Below are positions 53,146-63,966 of a stretch of DNA of 64,000 bases, piece after piece. This stretch comes from Mammaliicoccus sciuri (GTDB lineage Bacteria > Bacillota > Bacilli > Staphylococcales > Staphylococcaceae). The notes under the pieces were generated by a model, which was not told where the DNA came from, searched no databases, and saw only the letters and a list, made by a program, of their open reading frames with translations. How positions within the stretch are numbered: the stretch's first letter is position 1; each line of letters begins with the position of its first letter. The position numbers and the translations under genes are program-made. Location: NCBI RefSeq assembly GCF_025561425.1, contig NZ_CP094824.1, positions 2,108,001 through 2,172,000 on the forward strand. Reading direction: 5' to 3'.

Positions 53146-53176
53146 TTTACTTAATTATTATACAATGTTTTGTTCA

Positions 53177-54739
53177 TTATAACAAACTAAATAATTTAAT
53201 TTCTGGGAATTTATCTTCAAACCATCTTGTAGCAAATTCATTTTCAAATAAAAATACATATTGATCATAGCGGTCTTTAACTAAAATAGATCGACTTGAA
53301 TTCATATTGTCCGTAATATCTTTTTCATTTTCAATCCATCTTGCTATTTTCTTACCGACTTGTTCCATAACAACATCAACATTATATTCATTTTTCATAC
53401 GATGCTCGAATACTTCAAATTGTAATTGTCCAACTGCACCTAATATGATTTGATTCGTGTGCAACGTCTTATAAAGTTGAATTGCACCTTCTTGAACTAA
53501 TTGTTCAATCCCTTTATGGAAATGTTTCTGTTTCATAACGTTTTTAGCGCTAACTTTCATAAATATTTCAGGTGTAAATTGTGGTAATGATTCAAAATGG
53601 AATTTCTGGTTACCGCCGACAAGCGTGTCACCAATTTGGTAATTTCCAGTGTCATATAACCCAATAATATCACCACTAACAGCATGGTTTACAGTTTGCG
53701 TATCATCTGCCATAAATGAAGTTGAACGCGTAATTTTTTGTTTTTTCTTATTGCGTTGAAGTGTCACATCCATACCTCTTTCGAATGCGCCACTTACGAC
53801 TCTCATAAATGCGATTCTATCTCTATGTCTTGGATCCATATTTGCTTGTATCTTAAAGATAAATCCTGAGAAGTCTGGATCGAACGGATCCACAACATCA
53901 CCTTCTTCAGTCTTGCGTCCACTAGGCATTGGTGCATAATCAACATACGCATTAAGGAAGTTTTGTACACCGAAATTCGCTAATGCTGAACCGAAGAATA
54001 CTGGTGTTAACTCTCCAGCTAGCAATAATTCTTCATCAAATTGTTCACCGACTTCATCAACAAGCATTAACTCATCAATTGCTTGAGCAAATTGTGAATC
54101 ATTTTTGATAGGATGATCTTCTTCTAATTCATAGTCATCATTTAAATGTAAAACATTCTCTTCATCTCTAAATGGCTCAATTGTTTTATCGGATCTATCA
54201 ATAATTCCGAAGAAATTTTGTCCCATTCCAATTGGCCAGTTCATAGGATAAGTTTCTATTTCTAATGTTTTCTCAATTTCTTCTAAAAGTTCAAAAGGTT
54301 CTTTACCCATTCTGTCTAATTTGTTGATAAATGTAAAAATAGGAATACCTCTCATTTTACATACTTTAAACAATTTCAACGTTTGTGGTTCGATACCTTT
54401 CGCACAGTCAATAACCATTACGGCACTGTCTACAGCCATTAATGTTCTATACGTATCTTCAGAAAAGTCTTCGTGTCCTGGTGTATCTAATATATTAATG
54501 TTGTAATGATCATAATCAAATTGCATAACTGAACTTGTAACAGAAATACCACGTTCTTGTTCCACTTTCATCCAGTCACTTGTCGCAAACTCCCCTGTCT
54601 TTTTACCTTTAACGGTACCTGCTTGTCTAATCGCACCACCAAAAAGTAATAATTTTTCAGTTAATGTTGTTTTACCAGCATCTGGGTGGGATATAATCGC
54701 AAATGTCTTTCTACTTTCTACTTCTTGTTTAATCGTCAC
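53177..54739 (-). CDS. prfC: Peptide chain release factor 3
   Basis: A 520-residue translational GTPase with G1 [15 protein letters not shown], the switch region [16 protein letters not shown]3 DTPGHEDF, G4 FINKLDR, and the RF3-typical [13 protein letters not shown] and the C-terminal [15 protein letters not shown]3 recycles RF1/RF2 from the ribosome after termination. It starts at a GTG ten bases after AAGGAG. It follows murE and yueH on one strand, as in S. aureus. Confidence 0.95.
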   Translation of the reverse strand: MTIKQEVESRKTFAIISHPDAGKTTLTEKLLLFGGAIRQAGTVKGKKTGEFATSDWMKVEQERGISVTSSVMQFDYDHYNINILDTPGHEDFSEDTYRTLMAVDSAVMVIDCAKGIEPQTLKLFKVCKMRGIPIFTFINKLDRMGKEPFELLEEIEKTLEIETYPMNWPIGMGQNFFGIIDRSDKTIEPFRDEENVLHLNDDYELEEDHPIKNDSQFAQAIDELMLVDEVGEQFDEELLLAGELTPVFFGSALANFGVQNFLNAYVDYAPMPSGRKTEEGDVVDPFDPDFSGFIFKIQANMDPRHRDRIAFMRVVSGAFERGMDVTLQRNKKKQKITRSTSFMADDTQTVNHAVSGDIIGLYDTGNYQIGDTLVGGNQKFHFESLPQFTPEIFMKVSAKNVMKQKHFHKGIEQLVQEGAIQLYKTLHTNQIILGAVGQLQFEVFEHRMKNEYNVDVVMEQVGKKIARWIENEKDITDNMNSSRSILVKDRYDQYVFLFENEFATRWFEDKFPEIKLFSLL

Positions 54740-54752
54740 AATTCATTTCTCC

Positions 54753-54992
54753 TTATAATTCGGATGTCCATTGGCTAATTCTATTTGCTAATTCATTTGC
54801 TTCATCTTCATCAAGTACATTAAACAAATGCAAGTATAAATGCTCAATTAAAGATTCTCCGTATAAATCGTAATCTACTTCAATAGACCAAAATAAATCC
54901 GGAATTGAAATCACAAAATATTCTTCTTTTTTATTTTCATATATATACACTTTACAATTTAAGTTTTGCGAATGACTTTCTCTAATCTTCAC
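54753..54992 (-). CDS. yueH: YueH family protein
   Basis: I place the start at a GTG (54992) with GGAGG eight bases upstream, giving 79 residues close to B. subtilis YueH (~82); the ATG at 55016 lies before that ribosome site. It overlaps the murE end by 11 bases. It has an N-terminal strand pair ([20 protein letters not shown]) and an acidic helical C-terminus. No function is known for the family. Confidence 0.72.
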   Translation of the reverse strand: MKIRESHSQNLNCKVYIYENKKEEYFVISIPDLFWSIEVDYDLYGESLIEHLYLHLFNVLDEDEANELANRISQWTSEL

Positions 54993-56466
54993 TTGGCTTT
55001 CCTCCATACTTTTCATATGCTGCCTCTAAACCGATTAAATCATCTCTATGAGGCACTTTGATATGTCCAGGCATGATTTGATATGGTTCTCTCCCTTTAG
55101 ATGCGAGTATAACTGTATCACCTGGCTCAGAAATTTCTATTGCATGTTTAATGCCTTCTGCTCTATCTTCAAATTCTACATAATTATTATGTGTCGCTCC
55201 TTTAGCTAATTCTGCTGTTAACATTTTCGGATCATCATTTGCAGGATTATCTGGTGTGAATATCACATAATCTGCTCGACAACTTATTTTACCCATTTCT
55301 GGTGTTTTTGTTAAGTCTCTTTCTCCTGCCATACCAACTAAGAATATTAATTTTTGTTTTACAAATGGTTTCACTGCATCTATTAATTTATCCATTCCAT
55401 CTGGTGTATGTGCATAATCAATAATTAAATCTATTGGTAAGTTTCTATCTAATACCTCTAAACGTCCTTCAACTGCAGGCATATTTTCAACAGCTTCAGT
55501 TATGTCGTTTAATTCATAACCTTGTGCCCACAAACTTATAATGCTCGCTAATAAATTAAGGACATTAAATTTACCTAAATAAGGTGATTGTACTTTGTAA
55601 GAACCAAACGGTGTTTCAAGTGTAAAACGCACACCGCTGATAGATTCTTCTATATCTTTAGCCATAAAGTCTGCTTCGTGATCTATACCATATGTAAATA
55701 TTTCGAATGGTGATACAGGTATTAATTCTTTTATATATGGATCATCTGCATTCAATATGACATATTTGTCTTTTCTGTAGTCTTGACCTAATTGACTAAA
55801 TAATAATGACTTAGCATGTCCATAAGCTTCCATCGTACCATGAAAATCTAAATGATCTTGTGTTAAATTTGAAAAAATAGCGATATCAAATTCTAAACCT
55901 CGAAGTCTGCCGATAACTAACCCGTGACTTGAGACTTCAAATGTCATACTCTCACATTCTTTATCAACCGCTTCAACAATATGTTTCGTTAAAGTAACGG
56001 TTTCTGGAGTCGTATTAACACCTTTTGTAACTGTTTCATTAATTTGAAAACCGTTTGTACCTAAATAAGCACTATTTTTTCCTAAACCTCTCGTTAAATG
56101 ATGAATCATTGTCGCAATTGTCGTCTTACCATTTGTACCCGTTACACCAATCGTCGTTAATTTTTGACTTGGAAAATCAAACAATACATGACTAAAGATA
56201 CTTGCCACTTTCAATGTATCCTTAACCACAATTAATAATACATCCTCATTTAATTCTACGTAACGGTCACTCACAATGACGCTACATCCTTGCTCTATTA
56301 CGTTCGGTATAAATTTATGACTATCTACTGTATAACCTTTTGATGCCACAAATATAGAGCCTTCTTGAGCATTTCTTGAATCCGTCGTAATATCATGAAC
56401 TTCTTGGTCAATTTGACCGTAAGTTTGTTTAATTTTTATTTTATTTAATAACGTTTTAACATTCAT
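54982..56466 (-). CDS. murE: UDP-N-acetylmuramoyl-L-alanyl-D-glutamate-L-lysine ligase
   Basis: A 494-residue Mur ligase, the same length as S. aureus MurE, from the ATG at 56466 (AAAGGAG upstream). It has [10 protein letters not shown], the ATP loop [34 protein letters not shown], and [13 protein letters not shown]. In that last motif DNPA marks a lysine enzyme; diaminopimelate enzymes have DNPR. So the peptidoglycan should be of the lysine type, as in staphylococci. It adds L-Lys to UDP-MurNAc-dipeptide in the cytoplasm. First gene of murE-yueH-prfC. Confidence 0.96.
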   Translation of the reverse strand: MNVKTLLNKIKIKQTYGQIDQEVHDITTDSRNAQEGSIFVASKGYTVDSHKFIPNVIEQGCSVIVSDRYVELNEDVLLIVVKDTLKVASIFSHVLFDFPSQKLTTIGVTGTNGKTTIATMIHHLTRGLGKNSAYLGTNGFQINETVTKGVNTTPETVTLTKHIVEAVDKECESMTFEVSSHGLVIGRLRGLEFDIAIFSNLTQDHLDFHGTMEAYGHAKSLLFSQLGQDYRKDKYVILNADDPYIKELIPVSPFEIFTYGIDHEADFMAKDIEESISGVRFTLETPFGSYKVQSPYLGKFNVLNLLASIISLWAQGYELNDITEAVENMPAVEGRLEVLDRNLPIDLIIDYAHTPDGMDKLIDAVKPFVKQKLIFLVGMAGERDLTKTPEMGKISCRADYVIFTPDNPANDDPKMLTAELAKGATHNNYVEFEDRAEGIKHAIEISEPGDTVILASKGREPYQIMPGHIKVPHRDDLIGLEAAYEKYGGKPSED

Positions 56467-56593
56467 CGTTATTGCTCCTTTATTTTCAATAGGTCTATTA
56501 TACACTTTCTTAAGTTGATTTTATAGCTTAGACTATAAGTATAAACAATTATAAAATGAGTGAGCGTTTACTTTAACATAAAGGGGTGCTTTT

Positions 56594-57316
56594 ATGATTA
56601 ATATTCAATCCATTACAAAATCTTATGGAAAAGCAGTTATTTTAAAAGATGTAACAACTCAATTTGAACCTGGTTTAATAACAGGTTTAATTGGCCCATC
56701 AGGTGCAGACAAGACGACTTTGATCAAATGTATTTTAGGCATGACAACTATGAATTCTGGTACAATTTCGATTAATGGAAATCGTATACCTAACAGAGAA
56801 ATTTTAAGGTCTATTGGTTATATGTCTCAAAGTGATGCATTATTCGATGATTTAACCGCTGTTGAAAATTTAAAATTCTTTGCGAAATTATATATTCATA
56901 AAGCACATAAATTGGATATCAACGAACAAATAAAACGAACACTGGAAATTGTTAACTTAACACACGAAAAACATAAAAAAGTTAAGGCATTTTCCGGAGG
57001 TATGAAACGTAGATTATCACTTGCAATTAGTATGATTCAAAATCCAGACATATTGATTTTAGATGAGCCAACAGTTGGCATCGACCCTAGATTAAGAAAA
57101 TCAATATGGAATGATTTGTTTCAATTTAGAGATGAGGGCAAGACCATTCTTATCACAACACATGTATTAGATGAAGCTGATAAATGTGATCGTTTATTAC
57201 TAATGAGAGAAGGACAAATTATTTCATATGGTACGCCTAATGAAATTAAATCATCGTTTAATGTAAATACGATTGAAGATGTCTTCTTAGCGTTAGGAGA
57301 TGGTACACATGATTAA
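56594..57316 (+). CDS. ABC transporter ATP-binding protein with altered Walker A
   Basis: A 240-residue ATPase: Walker A reads GPSGADKTT (34-42), where the expected GxxGxGKT has Asp39 in place of the invariant Gly before Lys40; Q-loop MSQSDALFD, signature FSGGMKRRLSLA, Walker B ILILDEPTVGIDP and switch His TTHVLDEAD are intact. The codon is GAC, one base from GGC. It pairs with the permease that overlaps it. Related systems export drugs or lipids. If the change is real, ATP binding may be weakened or lost. Confidence 0.87.
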   Translation: MINIQSITKSYGKAVILKDVTTQFEPGLITGLIGPSGADKTTLIKCILGMTTMNSGTISINGNRIPNREILRSIGYMSQSDALFDDLTAVENLKFFAKLYIHKAHKLDINEQIKRTLEIVNLTHEKHKKVKAFSGGMKRRLSLAISMIQNPDILILDEPTVGIDPRLRKSIWNDLFQFRDEGKTILITTHVLDEADKCDRLLLMREGQIISYGTPNEIKSSFNVNTIEDVFLALGDGTHD

Positions 57317-58442
57317 TATTGCCACGCGTATTTTAAAACAAGTTATAAGAGATAAACGGACCCTTATGCTCTTACTCGTTGCACCGTTATTAATAATGAC
57401 GTTGATTTATTTTTTATTTAATTATTCTGATGAGTCAACTGATTTAAAAGTGGGTACTTATCAAGTAAACGATCAAATCATTTCAAGCCTCAAAAAACAA
57501 GATATTAATATTCAAAAGTATTCAAACCAACAAGATTTAAAACATAAATTTAAAGAGGATCATTTAGATGGTTTTCTATCATTAAACGATAACAAACTAG
57601 ATGTAACCTACGAAAATACTGACCCAAGCAAAACGAGTCAATTAAAGTTAACCATCAATAAATTAGTCATTATGCAAAGTACAAAGCAGTTGTCATCTGT
57701 CGTTAATCAACAAGGAAAAATCATTCAGTCCATAACTCAACAACTGCCAGCAGCCGAAAAGTCTCAAGTTTCGGCTAAATACCCAACTCATATAACAAAA
57801 TTAGATGCCAAAGAACATTATTTACATGGTGATAAAGATACAAATTATTTTGATACAATAACCCCTATTTTAATCGCATTTTTCGTATTCTTCTTTACAT
57901 TCTTAATTTCAGGTATTTCATTACTTAAAGAAAGAACATCTGGAACTTTAGAAAGAACATTATCATCACCTATTAAAAAATATGAAATTATTTTAGGTTA
58001 TATAATAGGTTATGGTACATTTGCCATCATACAAACAACTTTGATTGTTTTATATGCTATTTATGTATTACAAATGGTTTCAGAAGGCAACATATTATTA
58101 GTATTTGTTACGAATGTACTCGTATCATTTATAGCACTTACGCTAGGTTTATTGTTATCGACATTCGCATCATCAGAATTTCAAATGATTCAATTTATTC
58201 CTTTAGTTGTGATTCCTCAAGTATTTTTTGCAGGTATCATTCCAGTGGAAAGCATGCATAAAGTACTCGTATATATCGCACATATCATGCCGTTATACTA
58301 TGCTGGTGATACTATTCAAAATGTTATGCTAAGAGGTTATCACTTATCAGATATTTATATAAATTGGCTTATACTATTAGGTATATTCTTATTACTGTTA
58401 GTATTAAATATGATTGGTATGAATCGATACAGAAAAGTTTAA
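57309..58442 (+). CDS. ABC-2 type exporter permease
   Basis: A 377-residue permease from the ATG at 57309 (GGAG upstream), overlapping the ATPase gene by 8 bases. It has one N-terminal helix (~17-36), an extracellular domain (~37-175) with many charged residues, and five C-terminal helices; GISLLKERTSGTLERTLSSP is the conserved cytoplasmic loop. It forms a drug/lipid exporter with the ATPase. The substrate is unknown. Confidence 0.86.
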   Translation: MINIATRILKQVIRDKRTLMLLLVAPLLIMTLIYFLFNYSDESTDLKVGTYQVNDQIISSLKKQDINIQKYSNQQDLKHKFKEDHLDGFLSLNDNKLDVTYENTDPSKTSQLKLTINKLVIMQSTKQLSSVVNQQGKIIQSITQQLPAAEKSQVSAKYPTHITKLDAKEHYLHGDKDTNYFDTITPILIAFFVFFFTFLISGISLLKERTSGTLERTLSSPIKKYEIILGYIIGYGTFAIIQTTLIVLYAIYVLQMVSEGNILLVFVTNVLVSFIALTLGLLLSTFASSEFQMIQFIPLVVIPQVFFAGIIPVESMHKVLVYIAHIMPLYYAGDTIQNVMLRGYHLSDIYINWLILLGIFLLLLVLNMIGMNRYRKV

Positions 58443-58612
58443 CTAAATCCCATGCATAATGACGTATAATTTGTTAAATATCTCCAACTAAAACATTGAT
58501 ATAGTATAAAGTTTTTATATTATTTTCGTAATTATAGGCAATATCTTTTCACAAAATAGTGAAAATGCGTTAAACTATCATAGAAATTAAATACAAATAC
58601 GGAGTGTGGCTA

Positions 58613-59788
58613 ATGGTTTCTCAAAACAAAAAATTATTGATTATTACAGGTTCTTTCGGTAATGGTCATTTACAAGTTACGAATAGTATTGTGAAACAAT
58701 TTAGTGAAATGAATTTAAATCATTTAACTGTTATTGAGCATGATTTATTTTTGGAAGCACACCCTATTATGACTTCAATTGCGAAACAATGGTATATAAA
58801 CAGCTTTAAGTATTTCAGAAATATGTATAAGTTCTTCTACTATAGTAGACCTGAACAAATTGATAAATGTTTCTATAAATACTATGGATTAAATAAATTA
58901 TTAAATTTACTTATAAAAGAAAAGCCTGATTTGATTTTGTTAACTTTTCCGACACCAGTCGTATCTGTGTTAACGGAACAATTCAATTTAAATATACCTA
59001 TCGCTACAGTTATGACGGACTATCGTTTACACAAGAACTGGGTAACACCACACTCAAATAGATACTATGTTGCTACGAAAGATTTGAAAAATGAAATTGA
59101 ATCTATCGGAGTAGAAAGCGATGCAATCAAAGTAACAGGCATACCTATTTCGAAACAATTTGAGCAACCAATCGACCGATATCATTGGTTAACGAAACAT
59201 AAATTAGATCCAGACAAGAAGGTTATTTTAATGTCTGCTGGTGCTTTCGGTGTATCAACAGGTTTTTCAACGATGATTAGTAAAATAGATATGTACGCTA
59301 AAGATGCTCAAGTTGTCATGATTTGTGGTAACAGTAAAAGCTTAAAAAATGAACTTAGATATCATTTTAAAGATAATGATAATGTGTTGATACTCGGTTA
59401 TACGAAACATATGAATGAATGGATGGCATCTAGCCAACTCATGATTACTAAACCAGGTGGTATCACTATTTCTGAAGCATTCTCAAGACATTTACCTCTG
59501 ATATTCTTAAATCCAGCACCTGGACAAGAATTAGAAAATGCTGAGTATTTCGCACGAAAAGGATACGGTAAAATAGCACACACACCAGAAGAAGCGACTA
59601 AACTGGTTATTTCACTTATGAACCAACCATCTAGACTAAAAGAAATGACACAATTACTTGAAGAAAACTATATTGAAAAATCAACAGAAAATATTTGCAA
59701 AGACTTACTTTCATTATTAAGTGATTCACTTTCTTATAATGAAGTTTATGGAAAGGTTCCTATGTATGCCAAATACTTCATCAGATAA
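58613..59788 (+). CDS. ugtP: Processive diacylglycerol beta-glucosyltransferase
   Basis: A 391-residue GT28-type enzyme, the same length as S. aureus YpfP/UgtP, from the ATG at 58613 (ACGGAG upstream). It has [62 protein letters not shown], and the UDP-sugar motif [19 protein letters not shown]. It adds glucose twice to diacylglycerol, making the glycolipid anchor of lipoteichoic acid at the inner membrane face. The stop overlaps ltaA by 23 bases. Confidence 0.96.
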   Translation: MVSQNKKLLIITGSFGNGHLQVTNSIVKQFSEMNLNHLTVIEHDLFLEAHPIMTSIAKQWYINSFKYFRNMYKFFYYSRPEQIDKCFYKYYGLNKLLNLLIKEKPDLILLTFPTPVVSVLTEQFNLNIPIATVMTDYRLHKNWVTPHSNRYYVATKDLKNEIESIGVESDAIKVTGIPISKQFEQPIDRYHWLTKHKLDPDKKVILMSAGAFGVSTGFSTMISKIDMYAKDAQVVMICGNSKSLKNELRYHFKDNDNVLILGYTKHMNEWMASSQLMITKPGGITISEAFSRHLPLIFLNPAPGQELENAEYFARKGYGKIAHTPEEATKLVISLMNQPSRLKEMTQLLEENYIEKSTENICKDLLSLLSDSLSYNEVYGKVPMYAKYFIR

Positions 59789-60962
59789 AACATTTCATAA
59801 AAAAGATTTTCGGTTAATGCTCATCATATTATTTATGATGGAATTTGCGAGAGGAATGTACATTTTAAGTTATTTACCAATTCTACCAACAACCACTGCT
59901 AAAGTGACTGTTGGTATTACTTCTTTAGCGATTTCTTTACATTTCATCAGTGATGCATTAACCAATTTCGTAATAGGTTTTCTTCTAAAACGATTTTGTC
60001 CAACTGTTATATTAACGTGTGGATTTATATTAGCTTTTTCAAGTTTAGCACTCATTATTTTCATACCGTCACCTATCGTATTTATTTTAAGTGCCATATT
60101 GTTAGGTATCGCGGTCAGTCCAATTTGGGTCATTATGTTATCTAGTGTGAATGAAGCATCTAGAGGTAAACAAATGGGATATGTTTATTTCAGTTGGTTA
60201 GTTGGTTTATTATCAGGTATGATCTTCATGAACTTACTATTTAAACTACATCCTACTCGATTTACATTTATGATGGCGCTATGTGTACTCATTGCATGGA
60301 TATTATTCTATTTCGTTAAAGTACAATTAACAAATTATGAAAGTAAATCAGTTAAAAAACAACTACGCGAAATCGTACAAGTGACAAGAAGACATTTATT
60401 GCTATTTCCAGGTATCTTTTTACAAGGTTCTGCAATCGGCATGCTTGTCCCTATATTGCCAACATACGCAACAAAGCATATGGGTGTTACGACATTAGAA
60501 TATACACTTTTACTCATTGTCGGCGGTATTGGATGTACCATTTCGATGTTATTCTTTTCTAAATTGATGGACAAACATTCTAAAGCATTTACACATCTTG
60601 TCATTTTTGTAGGATTTTTAGCATATAGCTCATTTATATTTGGCTTAACGGTCTTAACACAATTATTTATTGTTCTATTGATTGCTCTACTTATTGGTAC
60701 AATTTATGGATTACTCTTACCAGCATGGAATACATTTATGGCTGGTCACATTCATAACAAAGTACAAGAAGAAACATGGGGTGTATTCAATAGCGTTCAA
60801 GGATTTGGAACAATGATTGGCCCAGTATTAGGAGGCTTAATATCTGAAGTATTTAGAGATGTGTATTATACAATTTATGCATCAAGTATTATGTTCTTAT
60901 TCTTAGCATTATTCTATGGCACATTCTTTATCATTAATTATAGAAAAAGAAAATCAGCATAA
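59766..60962 (+). CDS. ltaA: Glycolipid flippase for lipoteichoic acid anchor
   Basis: A 398-residue major facilitator protein with 12 helices, from the ATG at 59766 (GGAAAGG upstream) inside the end of ugtP. It matches S. aureus LtaA along its length as I recall: [67 protein letters not shown] and [15 protein letters not shown]. LtaA moves diglucosyl-diacylglycerol to the outer leaflet, where LtaS builds the polymer on it. Confidence 0.95.
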   Translation: MPNTSSDKTFHKKDFRLMLIILFMMEFARGMYILSYLPILPTTTAKVTVGITSLAISLHFISDALTNFVIGFLLKRFCPTVILTCGFILAFSSLALIIFIPSPIVFILSAILLGIAVSPIWVIMLSSVNEASRGKQMGYVYFSWLVGLLSGMIFMNLLFKLHPTRFTFMMALCVLIAWILFYFVKVQLTNYESKSVKKQLREIVQVTRRHLLLFPGIFLQGSAIGMLVPILPTYATKHMGVTTLEYTLLLIVGGIGCTISMLFFSKLMDKHSKAFTHLVIFVGFLAYSSFIFGLTVLTQLFIVLLIALLIGTIYGLLLPAWNTFMAGHIHNKVQEETWGVFNSVQGFGTMIGPVLGGLISEVFRDVYYTIYASSIMFLFLALFYGTFFIINYRKRKSA

Positions 60963-60965
60963 AAT

Positions 60966-61014
60966 AAATAAGGAAGCAGAAGGTATTAAATCCATACCTT
61001 CTGCTTCCTTATTT
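60966..61014. terminator. Bidirectional terminator after ltaA
   Basis: A 21-bp stem from 60966-60986 pairs with 60994-61014 around 7 bases; the strongest hairpin in the window. Confidence 0.92.
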
Positions 61015-61033
61015 ATATGAGATAAATGTCGAT

Positions 61034-61540
61034 TTATCCTAGTGTATATGAAGCTTCTTCAGACCATGTTTTGTCGTCATTTTGCTTCATAAGTTTAATT
61101 GTATCAATTGTTTCTGAATGATCTATACCAGCCATTCTTACTTGACCATAAATATCTTCAAATTCTTGGCTTGAAAGACCTTGTGCAATTGTAAAGTGTG
61201 GTACGAATGGATGTGTACTCTCACCATAGAATGCTTCATTATTAAATTTACTAAATAAAGATTCTAATTCATCCGTTTTAGTCACTTTAAAATAAATAAC
61301 ATTTTTAGTAGGTGCAAAGCTAGATGCTTTAGACACTTGAATATTTATTGGTTCAAATTCTTTAGCTGTTTCCTCTAATTGTGATTTCACTTCATTTAGT
61401 TTACTATCTTCAATTTCAAATTTCTCTTTAATTGTAATATGTGGTGCAATTAACGCATAGTGTTTGTCATATCTTTTACGATAAGCATTCACTTGTTCTT
61501 GGAATGGTTTAGACGGAATAAGTACGATGCCTAATTTCAT
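61034..61540 (-). CDS. 2H phosphoesterase family protein (YjcG-like)
   Basis: A 168-residue protein with two H-x-T-x motifs, [10 protein letters not shown] and [10 protein letters not shown], of the 2H phosphoesterase/2'-5' RNA ligase-like fold, matching B. subtilis YjcG in size and layout. The start ATG follows GGAGGAAG. Such proteins act on cyclic phosphates or RNA ends; the substrate is not known. It follows the esterase gene 35 bases upstream on the same strand, as yjcG follows yjcH-type genes in Bacilli. Confidence 0.88.
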   Translation of the reverse strand: MKLGIVLIPSKPFQEQVNAYRKRYDKHYALIAPHITIKEKFEIEDSKLNEVKSQLEETAKEFEPINIQVSKASSFAPTKNVIYFKVTKTDELESLFSKFNNEAFYGESTHPFVPHFTIAQGLSSQEFEDIYGQVRMAGIDHSETIDTIKLMKQNDDKTWSEEASYTLG

Positions 61541-61575
61541 AATGATACTTCCTCCTTTGTTTTTCTACATTATTA

Positions 61576-62325
61576 TTATATCAAATTTTTTTGATTTTGA
61601 TGACTTAAAAAGTAACTTAACATATTTGGTAATTCAGGCTTCCATGTTTTCCATGTATGTCCACCATCTAATTCAGTGTATTCATAAGTTAAATCTTCTT
61701 GTTTAACGCGTTCACTGAATGCTCGATTCGGTGTTAAAAAGTCTGCCATATCTCCACTTATAAGTTTGAAAGAATCTTCTTCTTTACCTATATAATGTTT
61801 GATTGTTAATAGATGTTTAGACGAGCAATTGTTAAATACTTCTATAACTGTATCGTTGATCATTGGACTGAACAGACCTGCTTGACTAAAATGATGTGGG
61901 TATTCTAAACATGTCATTAAAGCGATACTTGCTGCTAGACTATCGCCTAGTAACATTCTTGCATTACCTACTTTCAAAGTTGAGAATGTTTTATCAATAT
62001 AAGGACATAGCTCTTTCACCACAAATTGTGACGTTTCTTTTCGGTATTCTCCATCGGGATGGAATTCTGTTCTTCTCTTATCTACATCTTCATAGTGAAC
62101 ACCGACAATGATTGCCCTTTCTATTTCATCATTTGTTCTTAATTTCTCGTATGCGCGATGAATTTGACCAAATTGGAAAAAGTCCCTACCGTCAAACGTA
62201 ATGATCACATGATGTTTATATAGATCTGTATAGTCTTTAGGTAAGTAAATTGAGATTGTCACTTCCCTTTTTAAAAATTTACTTTCGAGTTTAATTTGGT
62301 CAACAAGACCTATTTTTTTATCCAT
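61576..62325 (-). CDS. Alpha/beta hydrolase of esterase D type (YjcH-like)
   Basis: A 249-residue protein from the ATG at 62325 (GGGAGTG upstream). It has ISIYLPKDY, VIITFDGRDFF, VGVHYEDVDKRRTEFHPDG, the nucleophile loop LLGDSLAASIAL and the C-terminal His in ELDGGHTWKTWK, the layout of esterase D/enterochelin esterase-type enzymes. The ester substrate is unknown. A palindromic operator and a cre-like box lie in its promoter region. Confidence 0.85.
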   Translation of the reverse strand: MDKKIGLVDQIKLESKFLKREVTISIYLPKDYTDLYKHHVIITFDGRDFFQFGQIHRAYEKLRTNDEIERAIIVGVHYEDVDKRRTEFHPDGEYRKETSQFVVKELCPYIDKTFSTLKVGNARMLLGDSLAASIALMTCLEYPHHFSQAGLFSPMINDTVIEVFNNCSSKHLLTIKHYIGKEEDSFKLISGDMADFLTPNRAFSERVKQEDLTYEYTELDGGHTWKTWKPELPNMLSYFLSHQNQKNLI

Positions 62326-62340
62326 AAAGAACACTCCCAA

Positions 62341-62365
62341 CTGTACATATAATATTATTGTACAG
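62341..62365 (-). promoter_or_regulatory. Palindromic operator over the esterase promoter
   Basis: CTGTACA (62341-62347) and TGTACAG (62359-62365) form an inverted repeat 11 bases apart. On the minus strand a promoter TTTCAA-17-TACAAT overlaps it, so a repressor here could block the promoter. Confidence 0.6.
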
Positions 62366-62380
62366 TAGAGAGCGTATATT

Positions 62381-62394
62381 TGAAAGCGTTTGAT
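62381..62394. promoter_or_regulatory. cre-like box
   Basis: TGAAAGCGTTTGAT matches the catabolite-response consensus (TGWAANCGNTNWCA) in all but the last few positions. It lies upstream of the esterase operator and 10 bases past the symporter stop codon. CcpA control is possible but weakly supported. Confidence 0.35.
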
Positions 62395-62403
62395 ATTGTT
62401 TAA

Positions 62404-63966
62404 TTATTTATCATCTAAGTTAAACTCTTTTAAACGTTTAGGATAATCTTCATGCCAGAATTTTGCTGTTGGCACTTCATCTGGGCCTGGTTTAAAAATT
62501 GCATAATAACCAGATCCTTTTTGTTTTTTCTGAATTTCAAAGTCTCGTAATGCTCTTAAGGCCGGTTTATGGAGTATCCAAATTGCAATGATATTTAACC
62601 ATGCCATCATACCTACACCTAAGTCACCCATCGCCCATGCAACATCAGCTGTTTTAACACATCCGTATATTGTGGCACCGATGAGGATTAACCGTACTAA
62701 TATAATCCATATCTTCTGTTTATCGGACGGTATGATATAACTTACGTTAGTCTCTGCAATATAATAGTACGCCAGTATCGTTGTAAATGCGAAGAAGAAT
62801 AATGCTATGGCAATAAAGTAAGAACCGAAACCTGAGTACACTGGATCAAACGTGTAGTTATCTCCAGAAAATGCTTTGTCAATCCCTGCTTGAACATACA
62901 TCGCTGTACCTGATACGTCTTTACTACCATCTGGGCCTTGTACATAAATACCATTGTCATGAATTAAATGAGGTGAACCATCTTTATTTGTTCCACCGTC
63001 TGTTGTATTAAATGTACCTGACATTAAAATCATTAATGCTGTAGCTGTACATACTAATAAAGTATCTACATAAACTGAGAATGCTTGTACAAGTCCTTGT
63101 TTAGCTGGATGTGATACTTCTGCAGCGGCAGCAGCATGTGGTCCAGTACCTTGACCTGCTTCGTTTGAATAAAGTCCACGTTTAACACCAATTTCAATCA
63201 TCGCACCGAATATACCACCAAATGCAGCTTCAACACCAAATGCAGATTTGAAAATTAAACCAATTAAAGCTGGAACTTCTTGAATATTTAATATAATGAT
63301 AACAACTGCTAAACCTATGTAAACAATAGCCATAAAAGGTACAACGGCTGTCGCAACATTTGCAATTGCTTTAATACCACCGAAAATGATAAGTACTAAT
63401 AATACAGCTAATACTATAGCAATAATCCAAGGATTTAATCCAAATGCATTTTTCATTGAAGAAGCAATGGCATTTGATTGAACACCTGGAAGTAATAGAC
63501 CTACAGATAGTACTGTTACAAGTGCAAATATAATTGCATATATTTTACCAGCTTTACCTTTTATACCTGATTCTATGTAGTATGCTGGTCCACCACGATA
63601 TTGACCATTAATTTCTCTTTTATAAATTTGACCAAGTGTTGATTCGATAAATGCCGAACTCGCACCTAGAAACGCTGTAGCCCACATCCAGAATACTGCA
63701 CCAGGACCACCGATAAAGATTGCTGTTGAAACACCAACAATATTACCTGTACCAACACGACCTGCTAATGATACTGCGATTGCTTGGAAAGAAGAAATAC
63801 CCGTTGGTGATTTTTCCCCTTGAAACATTAATCGTATCATTTCTTTAAAGTGCCTGACTTGGAAGAACCTCATCATAAATGAAAATAAAACACCAGTCAG
63901 TAAAAGACCATATACTAACGCTTTACTCCATACAATCTCATTCGCAAAGCTAACAATAGATTCCAT
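62404..63966 (-). CDS. Sodium:alanine symporter (AGCS family)
   Basis: A 520-residue membrane protein with about eleven helices and the AGCS hallmarks ISSFQAIAVSLAGRVGTGNIVGV near the start, GGPAYYIE, and the motif GIFGAMIEIGVKRGLYSNEAGQGTGPHAAA-type region (~270-300). It imports alanine or glycine with Na+. An extra loop around residues ~325-365 (rich in Gly, Asp and Thr) is longer than in some members. The start ATG follows AAAGGGGAG. Confidence 0.92.
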   Translation of the reverse strand: MESIVSFANEIVWSKALVYGLLLTGVLFSFMMRFFQVRHFKEMIRLMFQGEKSPTGISSFQAIAVSLAGRVGTGNIVGVSTAIFIGGPGAVFWMWATAFLGASSAFIESTLGQIYKREINGQYRGGPAYYIESGIKGKAGKIYAIIFALVTVLSVGLLLPGVQSNAIASSMKNAFGLNPWIIAIVLAVLLVLIIFGGIKAIANVATAVVPFMAIVYIGLAVVIIILNIQEVPALIGLIFKSAFGVEAAFGGIFGAMIEIGVKRGLYSNEAGQGTGPHAAAAAEVSHPAKQGLVQAFSVYVDTLLVCTATALMILMSGTFNTTDGGTNKDGSPHLIHDNGIYVQGPDGSKDVSGTAMYVQAGIDKAFSGDNYTFDPVYSGFGSYFIAIALFFFAFTTILAYYYIAETNVSYIIPSDKQKIWIILVRLILIGATIYGCVKTADVAWAMGDLGVGMMAWLNIIAIWILHKPALRALRDFEIQKKQKGSGYYAIFKPGPDEVPTAKFWHEDYPKRLKEFNLDDK

